64,000 nt of DNA from Microbacterium karelineae (lineage in GTDB: Bacteria > Actinomycetota > Actinomycetes > Actinomycetales > Microbacteriaceae): the NCBI RefSeq assembly GCF_009745985.1, contig NZ_WFIX01000182.1, positions 62,001 through 126,000 on the forward strand, given 5' to 3'. The position numbers and the translations under genes are program-made. Each line of letters begins with the position of its first letter. Position 1 is the stretch's first letter. The notes beneath the pieces were generated by a model. The model searched no databases and had not been told where the DNA came from. It worked only from the letters and a program-made list of their open reading frames with translations. Shown here piece after piece: positions 8,498 through 17,484 of the stretch.

Positions 8498-9501
8498 ACG
8501 CCGCGATCGTCCTGCCCGTCACGCTGCTCCTCATCGCCGCCAGCGCCTTCTTCGTGGTGATCGAGTTCGCGCTGCTCGGCGCCCGACGCCCTCGCCTCGA
8601 ACAGGAGGCGGCGACGAGCGCCGCGGCGCGCGCCGCGCTCCGCGGCATGAACGAGCTCACGATGATGCTCGCCGTCGCCCAGCTCGGCATCACGGTCTGC
8701 ACCTTCGCGCTCGGCGCCGTCACGAAGCCGGCTGTCGATGCCTGGCTCGCCATCCCCCTCGCGGCCGCCGGCCTCCCCGATTGGCTGGCGGATGCCCTCG
8801 CGTTCGCGATCGCGCTGCTCCTCGTCACCCTCCTGCATCTCGTCGTGGGCGAGATGGCCCCGAAGTCGTGGGCGATCGCCCACCCGGAGCGCGCCGCGAA
8901 GATCATCGCGCTGCCCGCGCGCGCCATGGAATGGGCGCTGCGGCCGCTCCTTGTCTGGATCAACCGCGTGGCGAACCGGCTCGTCGCGGCGAGCGGCGTC
9001 GAGCCAGCGGATCGGGCCGCCGTCGGAGGACAGGACGCCGAGACGATCCGACAGCTCGTGGATCAGTCGGCCGAGGCGGGCACCCTCGACGCGCGCTTCC
9101 ACGCGCAGCTCGATGAGATCCTCGATCTGCAGGAGGCGACCGTCGCCGAGCTCGTCGCGACGGACCGCACGCCGACCTCGGTTCCCGTCGGCGCCTCCAT
9201 CGCCCAGGTGCAGGACGCCGCCGCACGCTCCGGGCACATGCGGATCCTCATCGTGGCCGAGGACCGACGCGACACGCGTGTCGTGCACGTGCGCGACACG
9301 CTGCTCGACGCCCCCTCTGTTGAGGCCGCACCGCACGCTCGACCCGCGCTCGCGCTCGCTGAGAACACCACGGCAGGCGAAGCGCTGCGGGCGATGAGGG
9401 AGAGCGGCGAGCAGCTCGCGGTCCTCGTGGCGGACGGCCGCCTGAGCGGCGTGGTGACCGTGAGCGATATCCTCGCGCACGTGCTTCCGCGCACACGCTG
9501 A
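8494..9501 (+). CDS. Second CNNM-type transporter, lacking the CorC/HlyC domain
   Basis: A 335-residue paralogue of the preceding gene, with which it overlaps by four bases. It has the DUF21 membrane domain (FFVVIEFALLGARRPR, VGEMAPKSWAIAHPERAAK) and a weak CBS-like pair, and stops about where the CorC/HlyC domain would begin. Such long/short pairs are common in actinobacteria and may work as a heteromeric transporter. The cation specificity is not known. Confidence 0.9.
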   Translation: MNAAIVLPVTLLLIAASAFFVVIEFALLGARRPRLEQEAATSAAARAALRGMNELTMMLAVAQLGITVCTFALGAVTKPAVDAWLAIPLAAAGLPDWLADALAFAIALLLVTLLHLVVGEMAPKSWAIAHPERAAKIIALPARAMEWALRPLLVWINRVANRLVAASGVEPADRAAVGGQDAETIRQLVDQSAEAGTLDARFHAQLDEILDLQEATVAELVATDRTPTSVPVGASIAQVQDAAARSGHMRILIVAEDRRDTRVVHVRDTLLDAPSVEAAPHARPALALAENTTAGEALRAMRESGEQLAVLVADGRLSGVVTVSDILAHVLPRTR

Positions 9502-9538
9502 CGCGCGGGCCGGCGCGGCCCCGGTCGGGCGGCCGCGC

Positions 9539-10543
9539 CTATCGCGAGGCCGCGCGATCGAGGCGCGTCGCCTGCGCGCGGGTGAGGCCCGCGGTCGCCG
9601 CCGGCGCGAGGTCGTCGATCTGGTGGGCGGCGAACGCATCGACGACGGGCGCGACGACACCGGGCTGGGCGAGGGCCCAGGCGAATGCGGTCGCGGCGGG
9701 CGTCAGCCCGGCCTCGTGCGAGACCGCGTCGAGCGCGCGGGCGAGGCGCCCGCGCCAGTGGAACAGGCGCGACGCGCGTCCGCCGGCCGTCGAGTGATCG
9801 CGGGCGAGCAGCCCGCGAGGAACGGCGTGCGCCGGCAGGACGGCGAGGTCCTGGGCGAGCGCGGCCTGTCGCAGATCCCGCTCGTAGCCCTCGCGATCCC
9901 CCAACCCGTACGGCACCTCGAGGACGTCGAGCCGCGGGTAGCCCGCGGACGCGAGCAGGCGCGCCTCCAGCACCTGGGCGGCGTCGACGCCGTGCGCCCC
10001 GACGGCGCGGACGCGCCCGCGCGAGACGAGGCCCTCGGCGTCGGCGAGCGCCTTCTCGAGCTGAGCGCCTCCCGGTGCGTGCGCCGCGGCATCGATGATC
10101 AGGACGTCGATCCGGTCCGTTCCGATGCGCGCGAGCATGTCGGCCACGCCCTCCGCGAGCGGCACCGCGCCGCGGTCGGTCCGCCGCGGCGCACCGACGC
10201 GCGCCGAGACGACGATGTCGTCGCGCACGCGGCGCGTGCGGATCCACTCCCCCACGAGCTCGGCCGCGAGCTCGTCCCGATCGTTCACGTGCAGGAGGTT
10301 CCCACCCGCCTGCGCGTAGCGGTCGAGAAGGACGGTCGCGGCGCGCGGCTCGGCGAGGCGCCCGAAGTCGCCGGTGCCGATGCCGAGCGGGAACACGTCG
10401 ATCCCCGTGCGCCCGAGGGCGACCCGCGCGCCGTGCGCGACGGGAGGCCCGACCTCGGGCAGCGGCGCCGACGGATGCGGGCGCCCGGCCGTCGATGTTC
10501 GCGGTGCGTCCTCCGAAGACGACGCTGGTTCTGCGGTCTCCAT
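9539..10543 (-). CDS. Aldo/keto reductase-fold protein with degenerate catalytic residues
   Basis: A 334-residue protein aligning along its length with aldo/keto reductases (LGRTGIDVFPLGIGTGDFGR at the start, later IDDLAPAATAGLT). The catalytic Asp-Tyr-Lys-His set is not intact. The segment that normally reads GGNFIDTAxxY is GGNLLHVNDRDE with no Tyr, the Lys strand reads VVSARVG, and the His strand reads DVLIIDAAAHA. It may bind a nucleotide or partner rather than reduce carbonyls. I chose the ATG with AGGGGG six bases upstream; two in-frame ATGs lie close before it. Confidence 0.75.
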   Translation of the reverse strand: METAEPASSSEDAPRTSTAGRPHPSAPLPEVGPPVAHGARVALGRTGIDVFPLGIGTGDFGRLAEPRAATVLLDRYAQAGGNLLHVNDRDELAAELVGEWIRTRRVRDDIVVSARVGAPRRTDRGAVPLAEGVADMLARIGTDRIDVLIIDAAAHAPGGAQLEKALADAEGLVSRGRVRAVGAHGVDAAQVLEARLLASAGYPRLDVLEVPYGLGDREGYERDLRQAALAQDLAVLPAHAVPRGLLARDHSTAGGRASRLFHWRGRLARALDAVSHEAGLTPAATAFAWALAQPGVVAPVVDAFAAHQIDDLAPAATAGLTRAQATRLDRAASR

Positions 10544-10614
10544 CATCTTCCCCCTGGCGTCCATTGAAACGCGCCGAGGTGGCCGGACGGCGACAACACG
10601 CTCACGATTCCGTG

Positions 10615-10673
10615 ACGATCGCACGCACGAGGGCCCGGCCGCCCCCATGGGGAGCGTCCGGGCCCTCGTGCGA
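10615..10673 (-). terminator. pnp terminator hairpin
   Basis: Perfect 20-bp inverted repeat (10615-10634 and 10654-10673) with a 19-nt loop, 11 bp after the pnp stop and before the next minus-strand gene. There is no U-run. It may also protect the pnp 3' end. Confidence 0.75.
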
Positions 10674-10683
10674 TCGTTCGGGA

Positions 10684-12942
10684 TCAGGCCTCGACGGGCT
10701 GCTCCTCCGCGACCTCTTCCGCCGCGTCCTCCTGGACGAGCTCGAGCGACAGCTTGCCGCGGTCGTCGACCTTCGAGATCTTCACGAGGATCTTCTGGCC
10801 GACCGAGACGACGTCGTCGATGTTCTCGACGCGCTTGCCGCCGTTGAGCTTGCGCAGCTCGGTGACGTGCAGCAGGCCGTCCTTGCCGGGCAGCAGCGAC
10901 ACGAAGACGCCGAACTTCGCGATGTTCACGGCCGTGCCGAGGTACTGCTCGCCGACCTCGGGGTTGGTCGGGTTGGCGATCGCGTTGACCTGGGCGCGCG
11001 CGGCGTCGGCCGCCGGGCCGTCGGTCGCGCCGATGTAGACGGTGCCGTCGTCCTCGATCGAGATCGTCGCGCCGGTCTCGTCCTGGATGCCGTTGATCGT
11101 CTTGCCCTTCGGGCCGATCAGCTCGCCGATCTTGTCGACGGGGATCTGCACGCTGATGACGCGCGGCGCCGTGGGCGCCATCTCGTCGGGCGTGTCGATC
11201 GCCGAGTTCAGCACCTCGAGGATGCGCAGGCGCGCGTCCTTCGCCTGCGTGAGGGCGCCGGCGAGCACCTCGGACGGGATGCCGTCGAGCTTCGTGTCGA
11301 GCTGCAGGGCCGTGACGAACTCGCTCGTTCCGGCGACCTTGAAGTCCATGTCGCCGAGCGCGTCCTCCGCGCCGAGGATGTCGGTGAGCGCCGCGTAGCG
11401 GGTCTCACCGTCGACCTCCTCGGTCACGAGGCCCATCGCGATGCCCGCGACGGGCGCGCGCAGCGGCACGCCGGCGTTCAGGAGCGACAGCGTCGACGCG
11501 CAGACGGATCCCATCGACGTCGAGCCGTTCGAACCGAGCGCCTCCGACACCTGGCGGATCGCGTAGGGGAACTCCTCGCGCGTCGGGAGCACGGGGACGA
11601 GCGCGCGCTCGGCGAGGAAGCCGTGGCCGATCTCGCGGCGCTTGGGGCTGCCCACACGACCCGTCTCACCCGTCGAGTAGGGCGGGAAGTTGTAGTGGTG
11701 CATGTAGCGCTTGGAGGTCGTGGGCGACAGCGAGTCGATCTGCTGCTCCATCTTGAGCATGTTCAGGGTCGTCACGCCCATGATCTGCGTCTCGCCGCGC
11801 TGGAAGATCGCGGATCCGTGCACGCGCGGGATGACCTGCACCTCGGCGTCGAGCGGGCGGATGTCCGCGAGACCGCGACCGTCGATGCGGGCGCCGTCGC
11901 GCAGGATCCGGCCGCGCACGACCTCCTTCGTGACGCCCTTGTATGCGGCGGAGAACTCGGCGGGGGCAGCCGCGGGCAGCTCACCAGCCTCGGTCTTCTC
12001 GGCCACCTCGGCCTTGACGCGCGCCTTGAGCTCGTCGTCGGCATTCTGGCGCTCCTGCTTGTCGGCGATCTGGTAGATCTTCTCGAGCTCGCCCAGGGCC
12101 GCCTCGCGCACGAACGCGAACGCCTCGTCGCTGTAGGCGGGGAACGTCGGGAACTCGATCGGCTCCTTCGTCGACTTCGCGGCCATCTCGGCCTGCGCCT
12201 CGACGAGCTGCTTGATGAAGGGCTTGGCCGCCTCGAGGCCGCCGGCGACGACCTCCTCGTTCGGCTTCGTCGCGCCGCCGCGGATGAGGTTCCAGCTGTG
12301 CTCGGTGGCCTCGGCCTCGACCATCATGATCGCGACCTCGCCGTTCTCGAGCACGCGGCCCGCGACCATCAGGTCGAAGACGGCCTCGCCGAGCTGCTCG
12401 GCGTTCGGGAACGCGACCCACTGGTCCTCGTTCTGGCCGAGTCCCGGGATGAGCGCGAGGCGCACACCGGCGATCGGGCCCGAGAACGGGAGACCCGAGA
12501 TCTGGGTCGACGCGCTGGCGGCGTTGATGGCGAGCGCGTCGTAGAACTCGCCCGGCGCGATCGAGAGCACCGTGACGACGATCTGGACCTCGTTGCGGAG
12601 GCCGCCGACGAACGACGGGCGCAGCGGCCGGTCGATGAGGCGGCAGACGAGGATCGCGTCCGTCGACGGGCGGCCCTCGCGGCGGAAGAACGAGCCGGGG
12701 ATCTTGCCGGCCGCGTACGAGCGCTCCTCGACATCGACCGTCAGGGGGAAGAAGTCGAAGCCCTCGCGGGGGTGCTTGCCGGCGCTCGTCGCCGAGAGCA
12801 GCATCGTCTCCTCGTCGAGGTACGCCGCGACGGCGCCCTGCGACTGCTGGGCGAGGCGGCCCGTCTCGAAGCGGATCGTGCGGGTGCCGAAGCGGCCGTT
12901 GTCGAGAACGGCCTCGGCGGCAGTGATTTCAGGACCTTCCAA
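10684..12942 (-). CDS. pnp: Polyribonucleotide nucleotidyltransferase
   Basis: PNPase, the phosphorolytic 3'-5' exoribonuclease. The 752-residue protein has two RNase PH domains with the helical linker, a KH domain with the GxxG loop (IGPKGK) and a C-terminal S1 domain ([20 protein letters not shown]), then an acidic tail. I place the start at a TTG, giving (M)[15 protein letters not shown] as in related proteins, with AGGAG seven bases upstream. An ATG seven codons earlier would put the ribosome site inside the gene. rpsO, its usual neighbour, is about 5.8 kb upstream here. Confidence 0.95.
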   Translation of the reverse strand: MEGPEITAAEAVLDNGRFGTRTIRFETGRLAQQSQGAVAAYLDEETMLLSATSAGKHPREGFDFFPLTVDVEERSYAAGKIPGSFFRREGRPSTDAILVCRLIDRPLRPSFVGGLRNEVQIVVTVLSIAPGEFYDALAINAASASTQISGLPFSGPIAGVRLALIPGLGQNEDQWVAFPNAEQLGEAVFDLMVAGRVLENGEVAIMMVEAEATEHSWNLIRGGATKPNEEVVAGGLEAAKPFIKQLVEAQAEMAAKSTKEPIEFPTFPAYSDEAFAFVREAALGELEKIYQIADKQERQNADDELKARVKAEVAEKTEAGELPAAAPAEFSAAYKGVTKEVVRGRILRDGARIDGRGLADIRPLDAEVQVIPRVHGSAIFQRGETQIMGVTTLNMLKMEQQIDSLSPTTSKRYMHHYNFPPYSTGETGRVGSPKRREIGHGFLAERALVPVLPTREEFPYAIRQVSEALGSNGSTSMGSVCASTLSLLNAGVPLRAPVAGIAMGLVTEEVDGETRYAALTDILGAEDALGDMDFKVAGTSEFVTALQLDTKLDGIPSEVLAGALTQAKDARLRILEVLNSAIDTPDEMAPTAPRVISVQIPVDKIGELIGPKGKTINGIQDETGATISIEDDGTVYIGATDGPAADAARAQVNAIANPTNPEVGEQYLGTAVNIAKFGVFVSLLPGKDGLLHVTELRKLNGGKRVENIDDVVSVGQKILVKISKVDDRGKLSLELVQEDAAEEVAEEQPVEA

Positions 12943-13195
12943 GAGGTCTCTCCTTTGCGTCATGCCCGCGACCGCGGGCGTGAGTGAGGAGCAGGAGCGA
13001 GGAGTTTCGTGCTGGCCACCAGGAGAAACCCACCGGCGCGCCTCGGCCGGGAAGCCACTTCTAGGGACCAGCTCCTCTGAGAGCCTGCTCCGCGATCATG
13101 TTGAGTTGACGGACTCCGAAGAATCCGCTTCCACCCTATCAGCGCGCACCTGTGCGGGCCGGATGCGGCCCATCGGACGTCAGGTCGATGCCGCG
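12943..13195 (-). promoter_or_regulatory. Long structured pnp leader and promoter region
   Basis: About 250 bp without a gene. GGAGCAGG at 12988-12995 can pair with CCTGCTCC at 13084-13091, and several smaller stems lie between. A TAGGGT hexamer is present on the minus strand near 13136. pnp messages are autoregulated through leader stems in several bacteria, so a regulatory leader is plausible but not shown. Confidence 0.4.
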
Positions 13196-15184
13196 TCAGA
13201 CCGCGGGCGCGCCGTCGGCGCCCTGACGTTCGCCGTCGCGCCTGCGGCCAGGCACGATGACGTAGTCGCTGTGCTTCGCGACCATGCCGTCGCCCGCCGT
13301 GCGTCCATGCAGGCGCCGCCAGACCCACGGCAGCGCGTGATGCGTGAGCCACGGGGCCGGATCCGCCTCGTCGTCGGTGTGGAACGCGTCGTCGAGATCG
13401 CCGAGCGCCTCGGCGTCGGGGATCCCGAGGACCTCGGCCGCGCGGTATGAGAGCAGGCGGTGTCCGCGCGAGGCGAGGTGCACCTTGTCGTCGGCGAACA
13501 TCGACACATCGCACAGCTCGGGCAGCGCCTCGATGTCGACGAGGTATGCGCCGGTCTCGCGCGCGATCCGGCGCATCTCGTGCGCGAATCGCGCGAAGCG
13601 CCCCGCGAACACCCGCACGGCGCGCCGGCGCGGGAGGAAGGGCGTCACGAGCAGCACGTCGGCGCCCGAGGCGCGCAACCGCACGACGTTCGCCTCGAGC
13701 TCGCGCGCCGTGCGCACGGGATCCGCCGCGTGACCGATGAGGTCGTTGGATCCCATGAACACCGACACGAGGTCGGGCTTCAGCTCGAGGGCCGCCGGCA
13801 CCTGATCCGCCGCGAGGTCGCGCATGCGGCGGCTGCGCACGGCGAGGTTCGCGTAGAGGAAGTCGGTCCCTGAGCTCTCGGCGAGCATCGTCGCGAGGCG
13901 GTCCGCCCAGCCGCGGTACTGGCCGGAGCGCTGCCGCGACGTGTCGCAGAGCCCCTCCGTGAGTGAGTCGCCCAGCGCCACGAACCGCCGCCAGCGCGGC
14001 GCCGTCGTGGGGGCGACGGGCGCGACGGGCCGCGTGGCCGAGCGCACGATGAGGCTGTCGTCGAAGCGCCGCAGCCGCACCGCCTCGGCGTAGTGCTCGA
14101 GCAGCTGCTCCGTGAGCGCCCGCCAGGTGCGGGCGCGCACGCTCGCGCGCGCCGCCTCGCCGAACGACCGGCGCTTGGCCTCGTCACCCAGGAGGTCGAC
14201 GACGCGCGCACGCATATCGTCGAGGTCGCCTGGCGTGTACAGCCATCCGTCGATCGAGCTGCGCACGAGGTCGATCGGGCCGCCCGAGCCGGTCGCGACG
14301 ACCGGCACGCCGCTCGCGAGCGCCTCCTGCACGGTCTGGCAGAAGGTCTCGGATTCGCCGGGATGCACGAAGACGTCGAAGCTCGCGACGGCGCGGCCGA
14401 GGTCGTCGCCGCCGAGGAAGCCCGTGAAAACCGCCCCCGGCAGCTCGCGCTCGAGGCGCGCCCTCTCGGGGCCGTCTCCCACGATCACGAGCCGCGCGCC
14501 GTCGATGTCGGTGAGCACCCGCAGGTCCTCGACCTGCTTCTCGTGCGCGAGACGACCGACGTATCCGACGATCCGCTCCCCCGGCGCGACGGCCTGCCGC
14601 CACGCGTCGTCGCGGTGCACGGGCGAGAATCGCTCGGCGTCGACGCCGCGGCTCCAGCGCCAGAGGCGATCCACGTCGAGGGCCGCGAGCTGCTGCTCCG
14701 CCGCGCTCGACGGCACGAGCGACATCGTCGCCCGCCGGTGCAGCCGGGCGACATGCGCCTCGGCGATCGCCGCCACGCCGGGGACGCCGTACCTCGCCGT
14801 GTAGGCGATGACGTCGGTCTGATACACGGCGATGGTGGGCACGCCGAGCCCATCGGCCGCGACCAGCCCCTGCCACCCCAGCACGGCGGGCGAGGCGAGG
14901 TGCACGACATCGGGCCGGAATCCCGCGAGGATCCGACGCACCTGCGCGACCGGCGCCACCGCGACGCGCACGTCCGGATAGCTCGGCAGCGGGAAGGAGG
15001 TCAGCAGCGCGGTCTCCGATGAGACCTCCACGCCGACGACGTCCGCGGGCTGACCGTGTGCGCGGGGCGCGACGATGAGGGTCTCATGGCCCAACTGTTC
15101 GAGATGGCGCACGACCTGGAGAACGGAGTTCGTGACCCCGTTCATGTGAGGCAGGAAGCTCTCCGCGACTATGGCGACTCGCAT
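13196..15184 (-). CDS. Fusion of GT4 glycosyltransferase and SGNH/GDSL hydrolase
   Basis: A 662-residue protein. Residues 1-375 are a GT-B glycosyltransferase of family 4, similar to actinobacterial alpha-mannosyltransferases of glycolipid synthesis (SFLPHMNGVTNSV, YVGRLAHEKQVEDL, EALASGVPVVATGSGGP). Residues 400-600 are an SGNH hydrolase: Ser407 in VALGDSLTEG, Asn480 in MGSNDLIG, and the Asp566/His569 pair in DDKVHL. A Pro/Ala/Thr linker joins them at 385-398. There is no signal peptide, so it is cytoplasmic or membrane-peripheral. The hydrolase may remove an acyl or acetyl group from the glycosylated product. The frame is continuous. Confidence 0.9.
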   Translation of the reverse strand: MRVAIVAESFLPHMNGVTNSVLQVVRHLEQLGHETLIVAPRAHGQPADVVGVEVSSETALLTSFPLPSYPDVRVAVAPVAQVRRILAGFRPDVVHLASPAVLGWQGLVAADGLGVPTIAVYQTDVIAYTARYGVPGVAAIAEAHVARLHRRATMSLVPSSAAEQQLAALDVDRLWRWSRGVDAERFSPVHRDDAWRQAVAPGERIVGYVGRLAHEKQVEDLRVLTDIDGARLVIVGDGPERARLERELPGAVFTGFLGGDDLGRAVASFDVFVHPGESETFCQTVQEALASGVPVVATGSGGPIDLVRSSIDGWLYTPGDLDDMRARVVDLLGDEAKRRSFGEAARASVRARTWRALTEQLLEHYAEAVRLRRFDDSLIVRSATRPVAPVAPTTAPRWRRFVALGDSLTEGLCDTSRQRSGQYRGWADRLATMLAESSGTDFLYANLAVRSRRMRDLAADQVPAALELKPDLVSVFMGSNDLIGHAADPVRTARELEANVVRLRASGADVLLVTPFLPRRRAVRVFAGRFARFAHEMRRIARETGAYLVDIEALPELCDVSMFADDKVHLASRGHRLLSYRAAEVLGIPDAEALGDLDDAFHTDDEADPAPWLTHHALPWVWRRLHGRTAGDGMVAKHSDYVIVPGRRRDGERQGADGAPAV

Positions 15185-15345
15185 GGATACAGGATCGCGC
15201 GGGAACCCCCGGTCGCACGGTGGAACGGGCCCCGATTCGCGAGATGTTCACGCACCGCATCCGAGTGTTCAGCGGGCGTCCTCCTGCGTTCATCGCCGGG
15301 CCACGCGCCGTTCCCCTCTCCGGCACGGCGGTCTAGGCTGGCGCC

Positions 15346-15525
15346 ATGAGTGCATCAGACGAGGACGTCTCCCCCAGCGACGAGATGAAGCGGAAGTTCC
15401 GGGAAGCTCTCGAGAAGAAGAACGCTCACCGCCGAGACGGCACGGCGCACCTCGACGGCGACTCGGCCATCCACGAGACCCACGCCGCCCACACGCAGCG
15501 GCAGTTCCGCCGCAAGAGCGGGTAG
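15346..15525 (+). CDS. DUF5302-like small acidic/basic protein
   Basis: A 59-residue charged protein (MSASDEDVSPSDEMKRKFRE, ending RQFRRKSG) of a small conserved actinobacterial family annotated as DUF5302, function unknown. A TAGGCT -10 hexamer at 15334-15339 lies 6 bp before the ATG, so the message is probably leaderless. It is transcribed divergently from the glycosyltransferase fusion and ends four bases before the convergent FMN reductase gene. Confidence 0.8.
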   Translation: MSASDEDVSPSDEMKRKFREALEKKNAHRRDGTAHLDGDSAIHETHAAHTQRQFRRKSG

Positions 15526-15528
15526 CCC

Positions 15529-16164
15529 CTACCGCGCGAGCAGGTCGGCGAAGGAATCCCCGCCACCGAGGTAGGTCTCCGGTGCGTAGGGGTCCGCGCG
15601 CGGCGCGGGCGATCCGCCGACGAGACGGTCCGCGAGCTCTCGCGCCGCGCGGTCGATCCGCTTCTGCAGCGGTGCGACCCGGTCGGCGCCCTGCCCCCAG
15701 TCGTCGCTCGCGGCGAAGACGCCCGTCGACACGGGCTCGGCGTGCAGGTACGTGAACAGCGGCCGCATGACGTAGTCGATCGCAAGCGAATGCCGGGCGG
15801 TTCCGGCCGTCGCGCCGAGCAGCACCGGCGTACCCTCGATCGCCTCGCGATCCAGCACGTCGACCCAGCTCTTGAACAGGCCCGAATAGCTCGTCGAGAA
15901 CACGGGCGTCACGGCGATGAGCGCGTCGGCGCCTGTGACGTACCCGTTCGCCTCGGCGAGGGCCGGCGGCGCGAAGCCCGTGAGCATCGCGTTCGTGATG
16001 TCGTGGGCGAGGTCGCGCAGCTCGAACACGCGCGCCTCGACGACGACGCCCCGCTCGAGCATCTCGGACGAGACCGCCTGCAGGAGGCGGTCGGCGAGCA
16101 GCCGCGTCGACGACGGATCCGACAGCCCCGCCGAGACGACGGCGATCCGCTTCGCGCCGGTCAT
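15529..16164 (-). CDS. NADPH-dependent FMN reductase, CE1759-type partner of LLM oxidoreductase
   Basis: A 211-residue flavodoxin-fold reductase that supplies reduced FMN. It has the N-terminal strand IAVVSAGLSDPSSTRLLADR and the flavin-loop segment ITPVFSTSYSGLFKSWVDVL. It overlaps the upstream monooxygenase gene by four bases (ATGA), matching the known two-gene CE1758/CE1759 arrangement in which the reductase feeds the luciferase-like monooxygenase. The length is normal for the family. Confidence 0.92.
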   Translation of the reverse strand: MTGAKRIAVVSAGLSDPSSTRLLADRLLQAVSSEMLERGVVVEARVFELRDLAHDITNAMLTGFAPPALAEANGYVTGADALIAVTPVFSTSYSGLFKSWVDVLDREAIEGTPVLLGATAGTARHSLAIDYVMRPLFTYLHAEPVSTGVFAASDDWGQGADRVAPLQKRIDRAARELADRLVGGSPAPRADPYAPETYLGGGDSFADLLAR

Positions 16165-17387
16165 CGCGACGCCGCCTCGCCGACGGCCGCACCGGCGGCG
16201 TCCTGGTAGGGCGACCCGCCCGTGACGTTGTCGCCGCGGTTCGCGTTCGGGCGCGGCTGGCGCGGCTCGGCGTCGCCGTACTTCGCCCGCACGCGGGCCG
16301 CGTGCGTCGGGGCGTCGGGGACGCTCGCGGGTCGATCCTTCTGCAGCTCGCGGCGCAGCACCGGCACGACCTCCTCGCCGAGGAAGTCGATCTGCTCGAG
16401 CACCATCTTCAGCGGGAGCCCGGCGTGATCCATGAGGAACAGCTGGCGCTGGTAGTCGCCGAAGGTGTCGCGCATCGAGGCGTAGCGGTCGATGACCTGC
16501 TGCGGCGATCCGACGGTGAGCGGCGTCATCTCGGTGAAGTCCTCCATCGCGGGGCCGTTCCCGTACACCGGCGCGCTGTCGAAGTACGGGCGGAAGCGAT
16601 CCACCGCGTCCTGAGAGTTCTTCGCCATGAACGCCTGCCCCCCGAGGCCGACGATCGCCTGCTCGGGAGCGCCGTGCCCGTAGTGGGCGAAGCGCTGGCG
16701 GTAGAGGTCGATGAGCCGCTTGTAGTGCTCCTTCGGCCAGAAGATGTTATTCGCGAAGAAGCCGTCGCCGTAGTACGCCGCCTGCTCGGCGATCTCGGGG
16801 GTCCGGATCGACCCGTGCCACACGAACGGCGGCACGTCGTCGAGCGGGCGCGGGGTCGAGGTGAATCCGCTGAGCGAGGTGCGGAACTTCCCCTCCCAGT
16901 CGACGACGTCCTCGCGCCAGAGCCGGTGCAGCAGGTTGTAGCTCTCGACCGCGAGCGGCAGCCCCTGACGGATGTCCTTGCCGAACCACGGATACACGGG
17001 ACCGGTGTTGCCGCGCCCCATGACGAGGTCGACGCGGCCGCCGGCGAGGTGCTGCAGCATCGCGTAGTCCTCGGCGACCTTCACGGGATCGTTCGTCGTG
17101 ATGAGCGTCGTCGAGGTGGACAGGATGAGGCGCTCGGTCTGTGCCGCGATGTACGCGAGCGTCGTCGTGGGCGAAGACGAGAAGAACGGCGGGTTGTGGT
17201 GCTCGCCGATCGCGAAGACGTCGAGACCGGCCTGCTCGGCGTGCACCGCGATCGCGATGATGTCTCGGATCCGCTGCGCCTCGCTCGGCGTCTGGCCCGT
17301 CACGGGATCGCGCGTGATGTCGCTGACAGAGAACAGGCCGAACTGCATGCCCTGCCAGGTCTCGCTCCGTGCGTCCTGCTCGCTCAT
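16161..17387 (-). CDS. LLM-class flavin-dependent oxidoreductase, CE1758 type
   Basis: A 408-residue luciferase-like monooxygenase using reduced FMN from the overlapping downstream reductase. Typical segments are FAIGEHHNPPFFSSSPTTTL and VMGRGNTGPVYPWFG. The start ATG has an AAGGGG site. The frame is open upstream but encodes only Arg/Ser-rich sequence. The C-terminal 60 residues are Pro/Ala/Arg-rich and variable in the family. An AT-rich TTTGCATGC element precedes the gene. The substrate is unknown. Confidence 0.92.
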   Translation of the reverse strand: MSEQDARSETWQGMQFGLFSVSDITRDPVTGQTPSEAQRIRDIIAIAVHAEQAGLDVFAIGEHHNPPFFSSSPTTTLAYIAAQTERLILSTSTTLITTNDPVKVAEDYAMLQHLAGGRVDLVMGRGNTGPVYPWFGKDIRQGLPLAVESYNLLHRLWREDVVDWEGKFRTSLSGFTSTPRPLDDVPPFVWHGSIRTPEIAEQAAYYGDGFFANNIFWPKEHYKRLIDLYRQRFAHYGHGAPEQAIVGLGGQAFMAKNSQDAVDRFRPYFDSAPVYGNGPAMEDFTEMTPLTVGSPQQVIDRYASMRDTFGDYQRQLFLMDHAGLPLKMVLEQIDFLGEEVVPVLRRELQKDRPASVPDAPTHAARVRAKYGDAEPRQPRPNANRGDNVTGGSPYQDAAGAAVGEAASR

Positions 17388-17421
17388 GGTGTCCCCTTCC
17401 GCCGCGCGGACAGTTCCGCGC

Positions 17422-17444
17422 TTTGCATGCGTATGAATATACAT
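17422..17444. promoter_or_regulatory. Putative operator upstream of the LLM/FMN reductase pair
   Basis: TTTGCATGC at 17422-17430, followed by an AT-rich run to 17444, in otherwise GC-rich DNA, 35 bp before the monooxygenase ATG. The same TTTGCATG core is found upstream of the YceI gene in a near-palindrome, suggesting a MarR-type or similar regulator common to both. Confidence 0.4.
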
Positions 17445-17484
17445 GAGTGAACGCGTGCGCGCCGGATCTATTCCGAGACGCGCG

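Noticed and set aside
10495-12987. 830-codon plus-strand frame opposite pnp
   Set aside because: Antisense artefact of high-GC codon use; pnp on the other strand has all domains.
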